Below are positions 9,118 through 18,557 of a DNA stretch of 64,000 nt, piece after piece (the first letter of the stretch is position 1; each line of letters opens with the position of its first letter). Below the pieces are notes generated by a model. That model saw nothing but the letters and a program-made list of their open reading frames with translations, was not told the DNA's origin and searched no databases. The DNA lies in assembly GCF_009911645.1 (NCBI RefSeq), contig NZ_QWKI01000057.1:17156-81155 (forward strand), in the 5' to 3' direction. Source of the stretch: Pseudoflavonifractor sp. 60 (GTDB lineage: Bacteria; Bacillota; Clostridia; Oscillospirales; Oscillospiraceae). The position numbers were made by a program, and so were the translations under genes.

Positions 9118-10848
9118 ATGATTCACTGCATACGAAATTTAAAAATCAGACTCAAGCTCTATATCCTCATAGGAGTTGCACTGCTTGGAATGCTGATTAT
9201 CAGCGGTATGTCATTTTTCCTCATGGGCCGGCTAAACGACATGACAAATGACATTGCAACAAGCTGGCTTCCCAGTGTTGACACGGCCAGGGAATTGAGC
9301 GCCACCCTCTCGAATATCCGGCTGAATGAGCTGGGCTATCTAACTGCAAACTCCTCCATGCGGGAGGAGACCAGCCTTCAGTATCTCCACAGCGAAAAAG
9401 AAATTATGGACACTCTCTTAGCCACATATGGGGCATTGATTGACGAGGAAGAGAGCGCTTTCTATGAAAATGCCAATGACCTCTGGACGAAATACAGGAA
9501 TGCGGACGAGAAAATATTGGCGTTGGCCCAGCAGGGCCAGATGGAGCGTGCCCGCGATATTCTGGAGGTGGACTGTGAAGATCTGTTCAACTCTTTGAAC
9601 AGCGCCTTTGATGATATTATTGCCTACAATACAACAGGCAGTAACAACGCGGCGGCAGAAAGCGCTTCCCTCTATAGGACCGCCATCTTTACCATGACAG
9701 CAATTATCATTGCCATCATCCTTGTGGGCGTCTTTTTCTCTTTTGTGATAATACGCCTGATTAAAACCCCGATTTCTGAAATCGAGAATGCCGCCATTAA
9801 AATGGCGGAGGGAGATTTGGACGTAGAGATCTCTTATACCTCCAAGGATGAGCTGGGCGTTCTGGCCGCCCAGGTGGGCAAATTGATCCGTAAGCTTCGG
9901 GTTATCATTGACGATGAGAATAAATTCCTTGCTAAAATGGCCGACGGAGATTTTACCGTGGATTCCACCTGCGAGGGAGAATATACAGGGGGCTTCCATC
10001 CTCTGCTCATCTCTTTCCGGAGCATTGCGGAGAAGCTCAATGACACCATGCTTCAGATCAGTCAGAGCTCCTCTCAGGTGGCAAGCGGCGCAGGCCAGGT
10101 ATCAAACGGCGCCCAGGCCCTTGCTCAGGGTGCAACGGAGCAGGCCAGCGCCGTGCAGGAGCTCGCCGCCACCATTGACGGAATCTCCAACAAGGTAAAT
10201 CAGAATGCGGACAATGCGCGGCAGGCCAGCGAGGCGGCAGGCTCTGTCAGCGTAAAGGTAAACGTGAGCAAAGAAAAAATGCAGCAAATGACCCAGGCAA
10301 TGGGGGATATCAGCAGCTGTTCCAGTGAAATCAGCAAGATCATGAAGATCATTGAGGATATTGCATTCCAGACCAATATCCTTGCCCTGAATGCCGCTGT
10401 AGAGGCCGCCCGCGCAGGCACCGCCGGAAAAGGATTTGCCGTAGTAGCCGATGAAGTCCGCAATCTGGCCAACAAGAGCACAGAAGCCTCTGAGAATATC
10501 GCCTCTTTGATTGAAAACACCTTAAACGCCGTTGAAAAAGGGACGCAGATTGCGGACGATACAGCCCAGTCTTTGATTCAGGCGGTTCATGACGTAAACG
10601 AAATGACCGGTATCATCGAACAGATTTCGGAGGCCAGCAGAGACCAGGCGGATTCCATTTCTCAGATCACAGTGGGCATTGACCAGATTTCCAGCGTTGT
10701 ACAGACAAACTCGGCCACCGCAGAGGAGAGCGCGGCGGCCAGTGAAGAGCTGTCCAGTCAGTCGCAGCTTATGAAGGGCCTGGTTGAACGGTTCCAGCTG
10801 AAGAGCGATTCGGCCAGGCGGTCCCAATACGCTGATATGCTGCGATAG
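9118..10848 (+). CDS. Methyl-accepting chemotaxis protein
   Basis: A 576-residue chemoreceptor. It has an N-terminal membrane helix ([20 protein letters not shown]), an extracellular four-helix-bundle-type sensor (about 35-185), a second helix ([20 protein letters not shown]), a HAMP domain and a long cytoplasmic coiled coil. The conserved signalling hairpin reads [20 protein letters not shown], which docks CheA/CheW. Glu/Gln pairs suitable for methylation flank it. The ATG at 9118 follows AAAGGAG; the TTG at 9040 has no ribosome site. It stands alone after the GH112 operon. Ligand unknown. Confidence 0.93.
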   Translation: MIHCIRNLKIRLKLYILIGVALLGMLIISGMSFFLMGRLNDMTNDIATSWLPSVDTARELSATLSNIRLNELGYLTANSSMREETSLQYLHSEKEIMDTLLATYGALIDEEESAFYENANDLWTKYRNADEKILALAQQGQMERARDILEVDCEDLFNSLNSAFDDIIAYNTTGSNNAAAESASLYRTAIFTMTAIIIAIILVGVFFSFVIIRLIKTPISEIENAAIKMAEGDLDVEISYTSKDELGVLAAQVGKLIRKLRVIIDDENKFLAKMADGDFTVDSTCEGEYTGGFHPLLISFRSIAEKLNDTMLQISQSSSQVASGAGQVSNGAQALAQGATEQASAVQELAATIDGISNKVNQNADNARQASEAAGSVSVKVNVSKEKMQQMTQAMGDISSCSSEISKIMKIIEDIAFQTNILALNAAVEAARAGTAGKGFAVVADEVRNLANKSTEASENIASLIENTLNAVEKGTQIADDTAQSLIQAVHDVNEMTGIIEQISEASRDQADSISQITVGIDQISSVVQTNSATAEESAAASEELSSQSQLMKGLVERFQLKSDSARRSQYADMLR

Positions 10849-10995
10849 AGTCCGGCCAGCCGCCCCCACCTGGATCACACCGGATTCCTGGACGGCCAGC
10901 CACGCAGCCATCCCCTGGTCCAGGAGGGCAGGAATTCCATACTGAATATTTGATGTTATCTGCGTAGACAGGTGACCCCTGCCTTCAACGAGATA

Positions 10996-11039
10996 GGGCC
11001 CTATGATATCGCCGCTGCGGCGTATCATAGGACCCTTTT
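10996..11039 (+). terminator. Rho-independent terminator after the chemoreceptor
   Basis: Long imperfect hairpin (GGGCCCTATGATA arm pairing with TATCATAGGACCC around a CGCCG/CGGCG inner stem) followed by TTTT. It may also serve the convergent LysR gene. Confidence 0.8.
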
Positions 11040-11129
11040 GTATGTCTGAGGGGTTTGGCAGCTGGGCCACGGGCACCAGAAGAAGGATTGGACAAGAAAC
11101 CCATCGTACTGTCTGCGGCGGGCTTCACG

Positions 11130-12077
11130 CTAAGAGAAGAAAATTTCCTGTGCAATCTGAATCAGGAGCCTTCCGGCCTTGGAAATATATCTGCCTTTTT
11201 TATGGACAATACATAGCCTGCGCCGGCACAGCGGGGCGTCAATGGCATACAGGCAGATATCTGGACAATTTCGTCCGTAGCGAAACAGGGTATCCGTCAC
11301 AAAGCTGCATCCCAGTCCATACATGGTATATTGGAGGGAGGTATTCAGCTGGTCCAGCTGAATCAGCGCTTTCGGCTGGAGCTTATAGTGCCGGAATACA
11401 GCGTCGGCCCGCTGGTACATATCGTTTTCACTTTTCAACAGGATAAAAGGGCTCTCCAAGGCGGAACGGGCCAGGTCATAGGGGAGGCAGCGCCTTTTCT
11501 GTGCGGGATCCAACAGCTGGGCCGCCGTAATCTGATACTCCATCAGCGCTTGATTCACGGGGTCCGCGGCTGGAATAGCCAGCAGAATATGCTCCTCAAA
11601 TAAATCATGATAGATGAGCGAGGGCTCCTCCTCGCTGGAGCTGTCAATCACAAAATCCAGTGCGCCTGAAAGCAGCATCTGGCGCAGTACAAACGAGTTT
11701 GCCTCTGCCGTCTCAAATGTAATATCAGGGTAACGGGGAATCATGCGCTGTAAAATCAACGGCAGAATATTGGATAGGATATAGTTAGAGCCGCCAATAT
11801 AAATATGCCCTTTATTTAAATTCTGAATGTCCCACAGCTTTTCCGACAAAAGGGTCTCATTGCGGACGGTTGCATCAATATATTCCATATATGCCCGCCC
11901 CGCCTCGGTCAGCTCCAGCGGAGTGCAGCTGCGGTCGAAAATAGCGGTTCCAAGCTCTGTCTCCGCTTTTTTTATCATGGCGCTTAAAGAGGGCTGAGAG
12001 ATGTACAATTTTTCCGCCGCTTTGGTAAAGCTGCGCTGGTCGTACACCATTTTTACATAGCTCATTTGTTTATCCAC
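11130..12077 (-). CDS. LysR-type transcriptional regulator
   Basis: A 315-residue LysR regulator. The N-terminal winged HTH is clear (RSFTKAAEKLYISQPSLSAMIKKAE) and a type-2 periplasmic-binding-like effector domain follows (HIYIGGSNYILSNILPL). It is divergent from murI, and an AAATACA-TT-TGTATTT inverted repeat lies between them. I choose a GTG start at 12077 because GGAGG lies seven bases upstream; the longer reading lacks this. Regulation of glutamate racemase by a LysR protein is inferred only from the layout. Confidence 0.9.
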   Translation of the reverse strand: MDKQMSYVKMVYDQRSFTKAAEKLYISQPSLSAMIKKAETELGTAIFDRSCTPLELTEAGRAYMEYIDATVRNETLLSEKLWDIQNLNKGHIYIGGSNYILSNILPLILQRMIPRYPDITFETAEANSFVLRQMLLSGALDFVIDSSSEEEPSLIYHDLFEEHILLAIPAADPVNQALMEYQITAAQLLDPAQKRRCLPYDLARSALESPFILLKSENDMYQRADAVFRHYKLQPKALIQLDQLNTSLQYTMYGLGCSFVTDTLFRYGRNCPDICLYAIDAPLCRRRLCIVHKKGRYISKAGRLLIQIAQEIFFS

Positions 12078-12090
12078 TGGCCGGCCTCCT

Positions 12091-12108
12091 GATAGATTTT
12101 TATCTATC
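12091..12108. repeat. Inverted repeat in LysR leader
   Basis: GATAGAT (12091-12097) and ATCTATC (12102-12108) form a perfect 7-base inverted repeat with a 4-base gap, just upstream of the LysR start. Candidate autoregulatory operator. Confidence 0.45.
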
Positions 12109-12116
12109 GCTGTGAT

Positions 12117-12159
12117 AAATACATTTGTATTTGATAATACCATACCGCCACGCTATAAT
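12117..12159 (+). promoter_or_regulatory. murI promoter overlapping a LysR-type operator
   Basis: TTGATA (12131-12136), 17 bases, TATAAT (12154-12159) form a near-consensus promoter for murI. The perfect inverted repeat AAATACATTTGTATTT (12117-12132) touches the -35 and is a plausible binding site for the divergent LysR protein. Confidence 0.65.
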
Positions 12160-12181
12160 CAAGGCCAAGGGGGGATCTTTT

Positions 12182-12958
12182 ATGAAACATTCAGAACAGC
12201 CTGTTGTAGTATTCGACTCGGGATTAGGCGGAATCAGTGTGCTTAAAAAATTGGTCAAGGAGATGCCGAATGAGTCCTTCATTTATTACGGAGACTCAGC
12301 GAACGCCCCCTATGGCCCCAAGGACCCCTGCGAGGTCCGAAGGCTGACGGTGGAGAGCATAGCGCGGCTGGATGTCTTTCAGCCCAAGGCCATTGTGATT
12401 GCCTGCAATACGGCAACCGCCGCCGCCCAGGGGGCACTGGAGGAAGCGCACCCCTGTATTCCGGTAATCGGCATTGAACCGGCGGTGCAAAGGGCGCTCC
12501 AGGCGCACCCGGGCGGCCGGATCCTGTCGCTGGCCACTGCGGGGACGCTGGCCTCCCCGCGCTATCAGAAACAGCTCCAGGCGGTGCAGGGGTTGGGAGA
12601 AGTGGTTTCTGTGGCCGCCCCGGGTATTGTCGGCTATGTGGAGGGCGGGAAGCAGGACCGTGGGGGGATCATAGCCTACCTGCGCGAGCTGCTTGCGCCA
12701 TGGCAATCGACGATGTTCCACGGCGTCGTGTTGGGCTGTACCCATTTTCCCTTTGCCGCCGCTGAGATTCAAGAGGCGCTGGGCTATCCTGTATGCTTCT
12801 ATGAGCAGAGCGATACCGTCGCACGGGAGACCCAAAGCCGGTTTGCCCAATTGGGAATCACCCGCTGTGAAGAGGACAGAGGCAGCGTTACGATGATGAA
12901 CAGCGCAAACAACAAGGAAATCCTGGGCTTTGTGTGGCGTTTGTTTGCCGCAGTCTAG
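12182..12958 (+). CDS. murI: Glutamate racemase
   Basis: A 258-residue glutamate racemase making D-glutamate for peptidoglycan. The family hallmarks are all present: DSGLGGISVL at the N terminus, YYGDSANAPYG, the first catalytic cysteine in ACNTATAAA and the second in GCTHFP. Size is normal. The start ATG at 12182 follows AAGGGGGGA. It is transcribed away from a LysR regulator and followed, after about 40 bases, by a sensor kinase gene. A LysR neighbour suggests this racemase is conditional and that another copy could exist elsewhere. Confidence 0.95.
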   Translation: MKHSEQPVVVFDSGLGGISVLKKLVKEMPNESFIYYGDSANAPYGPKDPCEVRRLTVESIARLDVFQPKAIVIACNTATAAAQGALEEAHPCIPVIGIEPAVQRALQAHPGGRILSLATAGTLASPRYQKQLQAVQGLGEVVSVAAPGIVGYVEGGKQDRGGIIAYLRELLAPWQSTMFHGVVLGCTHFPFAAAEIQEALGYPVCFYEQSDTVARETQSRFAQLGITRCEEDRGSVTMMNSANNKEILGFVWRLFAAV

Positions 12959-12997
12959 GTGCTGTCAGAAAACGACGGCCAAAAATTGGGGGTGAAT

Positions 12998-14383
12998 ATG
13001 GTCCAGAAATCCAGAAAAGGGAGCAGAGCGAAAGCTGTCCTCCCCCGTTTGGTAGCTGCCGCTGTAATCGTGTTAGCCATAGCGCTGCTGGTGCGCGTCC
13101 TTTTGGCGATGGGCGGCACAGCGGAATACAGCGGATACGCCGCCGCCAGCGCATTGGTGGAGCTGATGTTTATTCTGCTGACAGCAACCACATATATCAG
13201 CGTCTCCAGCAGCGGCCACTGTGAGAGAGTCTTTGTAAAACTGTTTTTGTGGATGCTTGCCATTGTAACAATGGGAATGCTGGGGGATGTCTTGGTCTGG
13301 GGAATTGGGCTGGAGGAATTTCCCTGGGTCGTTCCCCTACAGGCTGTGGGGGCATTTTTCCGTGACAGCATGGGTTTTCCGCTGATCATTCTCTACAGCA
13401 CCTATCTGCTGAGCTATGTAAACGAGGACCCCAAGGAGCTGCTGCGGTATGTTCGGCTGGTGGGCGGTCTGTGCGCCGACGGTCTGCTGCTGGTGTGCAT
13501 CAATCAAATAACCTCCAGAAGCACGGTCCAGTATTGGCAGCTGTGGGACCACCCATGGGTATTCCTTTTCTTTCTGGCGGTGCCCATTGTGGTGACCATG
13601 GGGATCATCTTTTATTTCCGCCGGATGCTGAGCAACGGCAAGGCAATTGCCTTTTTGTTCTATGAACTGCTGGTATTGATGGCCGTTGTTGTGGATATCC
13701 TGATTTCTGAGATGACTCTGGCCTATGCTGTCGCAGCCTTTTCTCTGCTCCAGCTGTATATCAGCGTACAGCTGGAGTATGAGAAGCAGCAGGAGGAGGC
13801 CCTGCTTCAGCAGCGCATTTCCATTATGCTCAGCCAGATCCGACCGCACTTTCTCTACAATGTGCTGACCGGGATCCGGGCGCTGTGCCGCCTCGACCCG
13901 CCCAAGGCGGAGGCCGCCCTGGTGGACTTTACCCGCTATCTCCGTGCCAACCTCAGCTCCCTGGAGGATGAGAGCCTGATCCCTCTGACTCAGGAGCTGG
14001 AACACACCCGGCACTATATCCGGTTGGAGCAGATGCGGTATGGGGACGATCTGAAGGTCGTCTTTCACACGCCAGCCGCCCAGTTCTTTGTTCCCGCGCT
14101 GACATTGGAGCCCATCGTGGAAAACGCCGTCCGCCACGGAGTCATGCAGCGGGAGCGAGGCGGCACCGTCATAATCCAAACAGCGGAGACCGCCCAGGGC
14201 TTTACAATTACGGTAACGGACGACGGCGTGGGATTTGACACATCCCTCTTAAACCGGTGCGGACCGGTCCATGTGGGGGTCAGCAACGTGCAAAAGCGTC
14301 TTGCCGCCATGTGCGGCGGCTCTCTGGACATTCATTCCCAGCCGGGTATCGGTACAACCGCAGTCATTTTTGTCCCCAAATAG
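12998..14383 (+). CDS. LytS/YehU-like membrane sensor histidine kinase
   Basis: A 461-residue kinase. About six to seven membrane helices fill the first 260 residues, with no large extracellular domain. They are followed by a His_kinase domain of the LytS type (SQIRPHFLYNVLTGIRAL; the His is the phosphorylation site) and an HATPase domain (EPIVENAVRHGV, DDGVGFD, GIGTTAVIF). It is 11 bases upstream of the response regulator at 14395 and forms a two-component pair with it. The signal is unknown; the following permease and amidase genes are candidate targets. The ATG at 12998 is preceded by GGGGGTGAAT. Confidence 0.9.
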   Translation: MVQKSRKGSRAKAVLPRLVAAAVIVLAIALLVRVLLAMGGTAEYSGYAAASALVELMFILLTATTYISVSSSGHCERVFVKLFLWMLAIVTMGMLGDVLVWGIGLEEFPWVVPLQAVGAFFRDSMGFPLIILYSTYLLSYVNEDPKELLRYVRLVGGLCADGLLLVCINQITSRSTVQYWQLWDHPWVFLFFLAVPIVVTMGIIFYFRRMLSNGKAIAFLFYELLVLMAVVVDILISEMTLAYAVAAFSLLQLYISVQLEYEKQQEEALLQQRISIMLSQIRPHFLYNVLTGIRALCRLDPPKAEAALVDFTRYLRANLSSLEDESLIPLTQELEHTRHYIRLEQMRYGDDLKVVFHTPAAQFFVPALTLEPIVENAVRHGVMQRERGGTVIIQTAETAQGFTITVTDDGVGFDTSLLNRCGPVHVGVSNVQKRLAAMCGGSLDIHSQPGIGTTAVIFVPK

Positions 14384-14394
14384 GGAGAGGGTTT

Positions 14395-15192
14395 ATGAAA
14401 TACACATTTTTGGCCGTTGACGACGAAGCACTGGCGCTGGCCGACCTGACTGCCTCCCTGAAAGAGGCTGCGCCTGACGGGACGATCTGCCCTTACACCT
14501 CCCCCTCCGCGGCGCTGGAGGCGGTGCAGCGAGGAGAAATCCGTCCGGATGTGGCATTTCTGGACATTCAGATGCGGGATTGGACCGGCCTGCGTCTGGC
14601 CGGTGAGCTGCGCAGGGTCCTGCCCCAGCTGGAGATCGTCTTTGTGACCGCTTACCCCCAATATGCCCTGGAGTCCTACTCCCTCCATGCCAGGGGCTAT
14701 CTGATTAAACCGGTCACTGCGCAGGCGGTCCGAGCGGAGCTGAATAATATTTTCAGCGGGACCGCTGTTCCGCTGAGCGTGAAATGCTTTGGAAATTTTG
14801 AGGTGTTTTACAGCGGGAAGCCGCTGAAATTTTCCAGGGCGAAATCCAAAGAGCTCTTCGCCTATCTAATTTACCGCTGCGGGGCAACCTGCTCGGTGAA
14901 GGAGATTGCCGCCGTCCTGTTCGAGGACCGGGAGTATGACAGCACCCTGAAAAATCAGACTCAGACCTTTAAATCGGACCTGCTGAAGACTCTGCGGTCG
15001 GTAGACTGCGAGGATGTGCTTATCAAAGGCCACAACGTTCTCGGGGTAGCCGTAGAGAAAGTGGACTGCGATTATTACCACCTGCTGCGGGGCGATACCC
15101 ACGCGATTGGGGCCTTTATGGGCGAGTTTATGGCCCAATACAGCTGGGCAGAGCCCGCCACGGCTGCTCTTTTTTATAAATATCTCCAATAA
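14395..15192 (+). CDS. Response regulator with SARP-like winged-helix output
   Basis: A 265-residue regulator. Residues 1-120 form a receiver domain (AVDDEALAL acidic pair; phospho-Asp in VAFLDIQM; YLIKPV lysine). The output is not LytTR but an OmpR/SARP-type winged helix (FGNFEVFYSGKPLKFSRAKS, KELFAYLIYRCG) with a short tail (FMAQYSWAE) recalling the BTAD domain. It pairs with the kinase at 12998. The ATG at 14395 follows GGGAGAGGG. This domain mix is common in Clostridia, but its targets are seldom known. Confidence 0.88.
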   Translation: MKYTFLAVDDEALALADLTASLKEAAPDGTICPYTSPSAALEAVQRGEIRPDVAFLDIQMRDWTGLRLAGELRRVLPQLEIVFVTAYPQYALESYSLHARGYLIKPVTAQAVRAELNNIFSGTAVPLSVKCFGNFEVFYSGKPLKFSRAKSKELFAYLIYRCGATCSVKEIAAVLFEDREYDSTLKNQTQTFKSDLLKTLRSVDCEDVLIKGHNVLGVAVEKVDCDYYHLLRGDTHAIGAFMGEFMAQYSWAEPATAALFYKYLQ

Positions 15193-15272
15193 ATGCCGCT
15201 GTCTCCGGCGCCTCAATGCAAGCAAATCCCAAAAGCTTATCTATTGTTGTCCTTTCGTTGTCCCCCCCAAGC

Positions 15273-15278
15273 TATAAT
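15273..15278 (+). promoter_or_regulatory. Possible -10 box of the permease operon
   Basis: TATAAT sits 50 bases before the permease start, but no convincing -35 lies 16-18 bases upstream. This fits an activator-dependent promoter, for example of the response regulator just upstream. Confidence 0.4.
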
Positions 15279-15327
15279 GGTGATACATCTCTGAACAGAG
15301 ATGAAATTTTACAAGGAGGAGAACAAC

Positions 15328-16551
15328 ATGGAGGAAAAAAATTTGCAGCCTGAAGAGGGCGCCCTGAGAGTTACGAAATTAACTCTGTACGAGGCGGCGG
15401 CAATCATTGTCGGCGCGAACATTGGCTCTGGCATTTTGGGCTTGGCGTACTCGTCCCGCAAGGCCGGCTGGCCCATCCTGCTGCTGTGGCTGATTGTGGC
15501 CGGTGTGTTTACCACATTTTCCATGCTGTATGTGGCGGAGACTGCCCTGCGGACCCAAAAGCCCTTACAGCTGCCCGGCCTGGCCGAGAAGTATGTGGGG
15601 AAGCTGGGGGCAGTGCTGGTCTTTATTTCGGTGGTTGCCAACTCTATGGGGTGTATGATCGCATATACCAGCGGTTCCGGCAACATTCTGTGTACTCTTC
15701 TGGGCCTTCCCAACTGGGCAGGCAGTCTGCTGTTCACCGTACCCTGTGTGCTTGTGGTCTGGCTGGGCCTGAAGGCCACCGGACTGTGGGAGAAGTTTAT
15801 GTCCACCGGTATGGTGGTACTGCTGGCCGTCATCGTTCTGGCCTCCTTCCTGTCCGGAAAAGCGGATATCTCCCGGGCGGTGTATGCCGATTGGACCTAC
15901 GCCGTCCCCCTGCTCAGCAGCGCCATCTTCTGCTACATCGCCCAGTACGCTGTGCCTGAGCTGGCCCGCGGTATGCGCCACACCCCCAAAAAACTGCCGG
16001 TGGCCATCATTGCGGGAATGGTTGTGACCGGTATGCTCCTGGCCATCGTCCCCCTGGCTGTGCTCAGTCTCACCGGTGCGGACCAGGTCACCGAGGTCGC
16101 CACACTGGCCTGGGGTCACGCCCTGGGGACCTGGGCGCTGTATACTGCCAACATCTTTGCCCTGTGCGCCATGATGACCTCCTACTGGGCGGTGGGCGGT
16201 TCAATGCTGACCAACATTGTGGATATGTTTAAGCTCAAGGATGAGCACGACCCCAAGACCCGGATCACCGCCATCATCTGCACTGTGCTGCCCCCCTTCA
16301 TCCTGGCCTATGGCGGCTTTGTCAGCTTTGTGGATGCCATCGGCCTGGCAGGTACCTTCGGCGGCGTGATTATGTCCATTGTCCCCGTGCTGATGCTGAA
16401 CAGCGCCCGGAAACACAGCGAAATCGAGCCGGAGTGGAAATGCGGCTGGTACGCCCACCCCGCCATCCAAGGCACAATCATTGTAGTCTTCAGCCTGGCT
16501 GCGGTCTACTTCATCTGTTCCATGGTGGGCATTCTGCCCGCTGGCTGGTAA
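15328..16551 (+). CDS. Amino acid permease (aromatic/hydroxy amino acid type)
   Basis: A 407-residue membrane transporter with about 11 helices. The first helix carries the AAAIIVGANIGSGILGLAY signature typical of the tryptophan/tyrosine and SLC32/38-like permeases (amino acid/polyamine superfamily). It probably imports an amino acid by ion symport. The ATG at 15328 follows AAGGAGGAG. It is 15 bases from the amidase gene, so the two are co-transcribed; the permease may bring in an amide or amino acid linked to that enzyme. Substrate cannot be fixed by reading. Confidence 0.87.
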   Translation: MEEKNLQPEEGALRVTKLTLYEAAAIIVGANIGSGILGLAYSSRKAGWPILLLWLIVAGVFTTFSMLYVAETALRTQKPLQLPGLAEKYVGKLGAVLVFISVVANSMGCMIAYTSGSGNILCTLLGLPNWAGSLLFTVPCVLVVWLGLKATGLWEKFMSTGMVVLLAVIVLASFLSGKADISRAVYADWTYAVPLLSSAIFCYIAQYAVPELARGMRHTPKKLPVAIIAGMVVTGMLLAIVPLAVLSLTGADQVTEVATLAWGHALGTWALYTANIFALCAMMTSYWAVGGSMLTNIVDMFKLKDEHDPKTRITAIICTVLPPFILAYGGFVSFVDAIGLAGTFGGVIMSIVPVLMLNSARKHSEIEPEWKCGWYAHPAIQGTIIVVFSLAAVYFICSMVGILPAGW

Positions 16552-16566
16552 GGGAAAGGGGCAAAT

Positions 16567-17457
16567 ATGAAAATTATACCAAAGGATCAGGTCATTTTCT
16601 ATTTTAACACCACCAACAGGGCAAATTACACCGTGGAGGATGGAGAGGTTTTCTGGGTCGAGGCAGATGACTGCTACTCCGGGCAGATCACCGACGCCTC
16701 GGTAAAGCGGACAGACATTGACATCAGCATCATGGACTGCGCGGTGGGCCCCATCCATGTGCGGGGGGCGTGTCCCGGGGATACGCTTTGCGTGGAGGTG
16801 TTGGCCATCGACCTGGCCGCTCAGGGCGTGATGGTCACCTCAAAGGGACTTGGGGTCCTGGGAGACCGGATCACCCAGCCGGACACCAAAATAATCCCGG
16901 TCCATGACGGCTTTGCCCACTTCTCTGATAGGATCAAGCTGCCCCTTAGCCCCATGATCGGCGTTATGGGTGTGGCGCCAAAATCCGGACAGTTCCACTG
17001 TGCGGTCCCCCATGACCACGGGGCCAACCTGGATACCAAGCTAATCCGAGCGGGCTCCCGCGTCTACTTCCCGGTGAACGTGGAGGGAGCCGGGCTGGCT
17101 GTGGGTGACATACACGCCTGCATGGGCGATGGTGAGCTGTCCGGTACCGGAATTGAAATTGCCGGACGTATGTGCCTGAAAACCACCGTTTATCGGGACC
17201 GCCCCATTCAGCGCCCTGTCATTGAGACCCTTGACGGCATCTATTTTCTGGCCTCCCGGACAACTCTGGAGGAGAGTATTCAGACAGCGGCGGCGGACGC
17301 GGTGGAATTTCTGATGAAGAAGCTGGAGTTGAACTTTCCGGACGCTTACCGGCTGCTGAGCGCCATCTGCGATGCACAAATCAGCGAGGTTGTGGACGAC
17401 AACGTAACAGTCCGGCTGCACTGCCCCAAGTTTGATACCCGTATTCAGACATTGTAG
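16567..17457 (+). CDS. Acetamidase/formamidase family protein
   Basis: A 296-residue member of the FmdA/AmdA family, which hydrolyses formamide, acetamide or similar short amides to ammonia and the acid. Typical motifs are VGPIHVRGACPGDTLCVEV, the PHDHGANLD metal-site region and DIHACMGDGELSGTGIEIA. It lacks a signal peptide. It overlaps no gene but follows the permease by 15 bases, and the two probably form one operon. The physiological amide is unknown. Confidence 0.88.
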   Translation: MKIIPKDQVIFYFNTTNRANYTVEDGEVFWVEADDCYSGQITDASVKRTDIDISIMDCAVGPIHVRGACPGDTLCVEVLAIDLAAQGVMVTSKGLGVLGDRITQPDTKIIPVHDGFAHFSDRIKLPLSPMIGVMGVAPKSGQFHCAVPHDHGANLDTKLIRAGSRVYFPVNVEGAGLAVGDIHACMGDGELSGTGIEIAGRMCLKTTVYRDRPIQRPVIETLDGIYFLASRTTLEESIQTAAADAVEFLMKKLELNFPDAYRLLSAICDAQISEVVDDNVTVRLHCPKFDTRIQTL

Positions 17458-17752
17458 GACGGCTTGAGCCGCAAGATTCAAGGGGTCAACCCTCCTGGAA
17501 ATCCGTCTGACACTGTTTTCCCTCTTTGACCGCTGTGGCCGGATACGGCCCAACTCTGGGGCTGGAGCATCACACTCCAGCCCCATGAGTTTCAAGTCGC
17601 GGTTCTTTCAGGTATGAATTGGGATTGTCCGGAATATGCTGACAGAGGCAGATTTCTCCGGAAGCAGGCAAAAATAGCTAAAAAAATTGAGATAACCTGT
17701 CGAAAAGCCAAAAATGGGCGGTCCGGCAGATTATTTTTTTACTTTCCATAAA
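17458..17752. other. Intergenic region before deoC
   Basis: No gene is seen. It has a strong hairpin (TGGGGCTGGAG 17557-17567 with CTCCAGCCCCA 17575-17585) without a good T-tract, a likely weak terminator of the amidase operon. The rest shows nothing recognisable. Confidence 0.45.
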
Positions 17753-17817
17753 TAGACAATTGCCCAACGCTGGGGTAGAATAAAACAGTAGCATATAACC
17801 CGCCGGTTTGGGCGGGG
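17753..17817 (+). promoter_or_regulatory. deoC promoter with leader hairpin
   Basis: TAGACA (17753-17758), 17 bases, TAGAAT (17776-17781): one mismatch in each box. A small hairpin (CCCGCC-N5-GGGCGG, about 17801-17817) lies in the leader just before the ribosome site. Confidence 0.6.
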
Positions 17818-17830
17818 AAAGGAGACAAAC

Positions 17831-18475
17831 ATGGACCAGAAAGAAGTTTTGAGGCGGGTCGACCACACCCTTCTCGCCCCTACGGCTACCTGGGAGCAGG
17901 TCAAGGCTGTCTGCGACGAGGGCCGGGATCTGGGGGTTGCCAGTGTGTGCATCCCGCCCCGCTATGTGAAAAAGGCCAGCGACTATTTGGGCAATGGCCT
18001 GAAAATTTGCACCGTGGTCGGCTTCCCCAACGGCTACGCAACCCCTGAGGTAAAGGTGTTTGAGGCGGAGGACGCCATCCGGGACGGTGCGGACGAAATC
18101 GACATGGTCATCAACCAGGGCCTGGCCAAGGAGGGCGACTGGGAGGGAGTCCTGGCGGAGATCAAGGCGGTGAAGGAGTCCTGCAAGGGCCGCATCCTGA
18201 AGGTCATCATTGAGGCCTGCAACTTTACCTATGAGGAGAAGCTGTCCCTGTGCCGGGTCGTATCCATGTCCGGCGCGGACTTCATCAAGACCTCCACCGG
18301 CTTTGCCGCGGGGGGCGCCACCGTGGAGGATGTACGCCTCCTGCGGGAGCACGTCAGCCCCGACGTCCGGGTGAAAGCCGCCGGCGGTATCCGCACCTTT
18401 GAGCAGGCCCAGGCCATGCTGGACGCCGGTGCGGACCGCATTGGCTCCAGTGCGCTGGCGAGCCTGTCCAAGTAA
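17831..18475 (+). CDS. deoC: Deoxyribose-phosphate aldolase
   Basis: A 214-residue class I aldolase that splits 2-deoxyribose-5-phosphate into glyceraldehyde-3-phosphate and acetaldehyde in deoxynucleoside catabolism. Seen in the sequence: DEIDMVINQG, KVIIEACNFT, the Schiff-base lysine in FIKTSTGF and the second catalytic lysine in VRVKAAGGIRT. Length is typical. GGAAAGGAG precedes the ATG. It stands alone, without deoA or deoB nearby. Confidence 0.96.
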   Translation: MDQKEVLRRVDHTLLAPTATWEQVKAVCDEGRDLGVASVCIPPRYVKKASDYLGNGLKICTVVGFPNGYATPEVKVFEAEDAIRDGADEIDMVINQGLAKEGDWEGVLAEIKAVKESCKGRILKVIIEACNFTYEEKLSLCRVVSMSGADFIKTSTGFAAGGATVEDVRLLREHVSPDVRVKAAGGIRTFEQAQAMLDAGADRIGSSALASLSK

Positions 18476-18489
18476 CAAAATAAACCCCA

Positions 18490-18537
18490 CATCCCCCCTG
18501 AGACAGTGACGCTCCCGCCTCAGGGGGATGCTTTCTG
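18490..18537 (+). terminator. Terminator after deoC
   Basis: Arms CATCCCCCCTGAG (18490-18502) and CTCAGGGGGATG (18519-18530), followed by CTTTCTGTT. It lies between convergent genes. Confidence 0.75.
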
Positions 18538-18557
18538 TTGCGGAGAGGATCCACAGC

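Noticed and set aside
14395..15192. Frameshifted or truncated SARP regulator
   Set aside because: The short BTAD-like tail ends with a normal stop and the length matches other Clostridial regulators of this kind, so there is no sign of damage.
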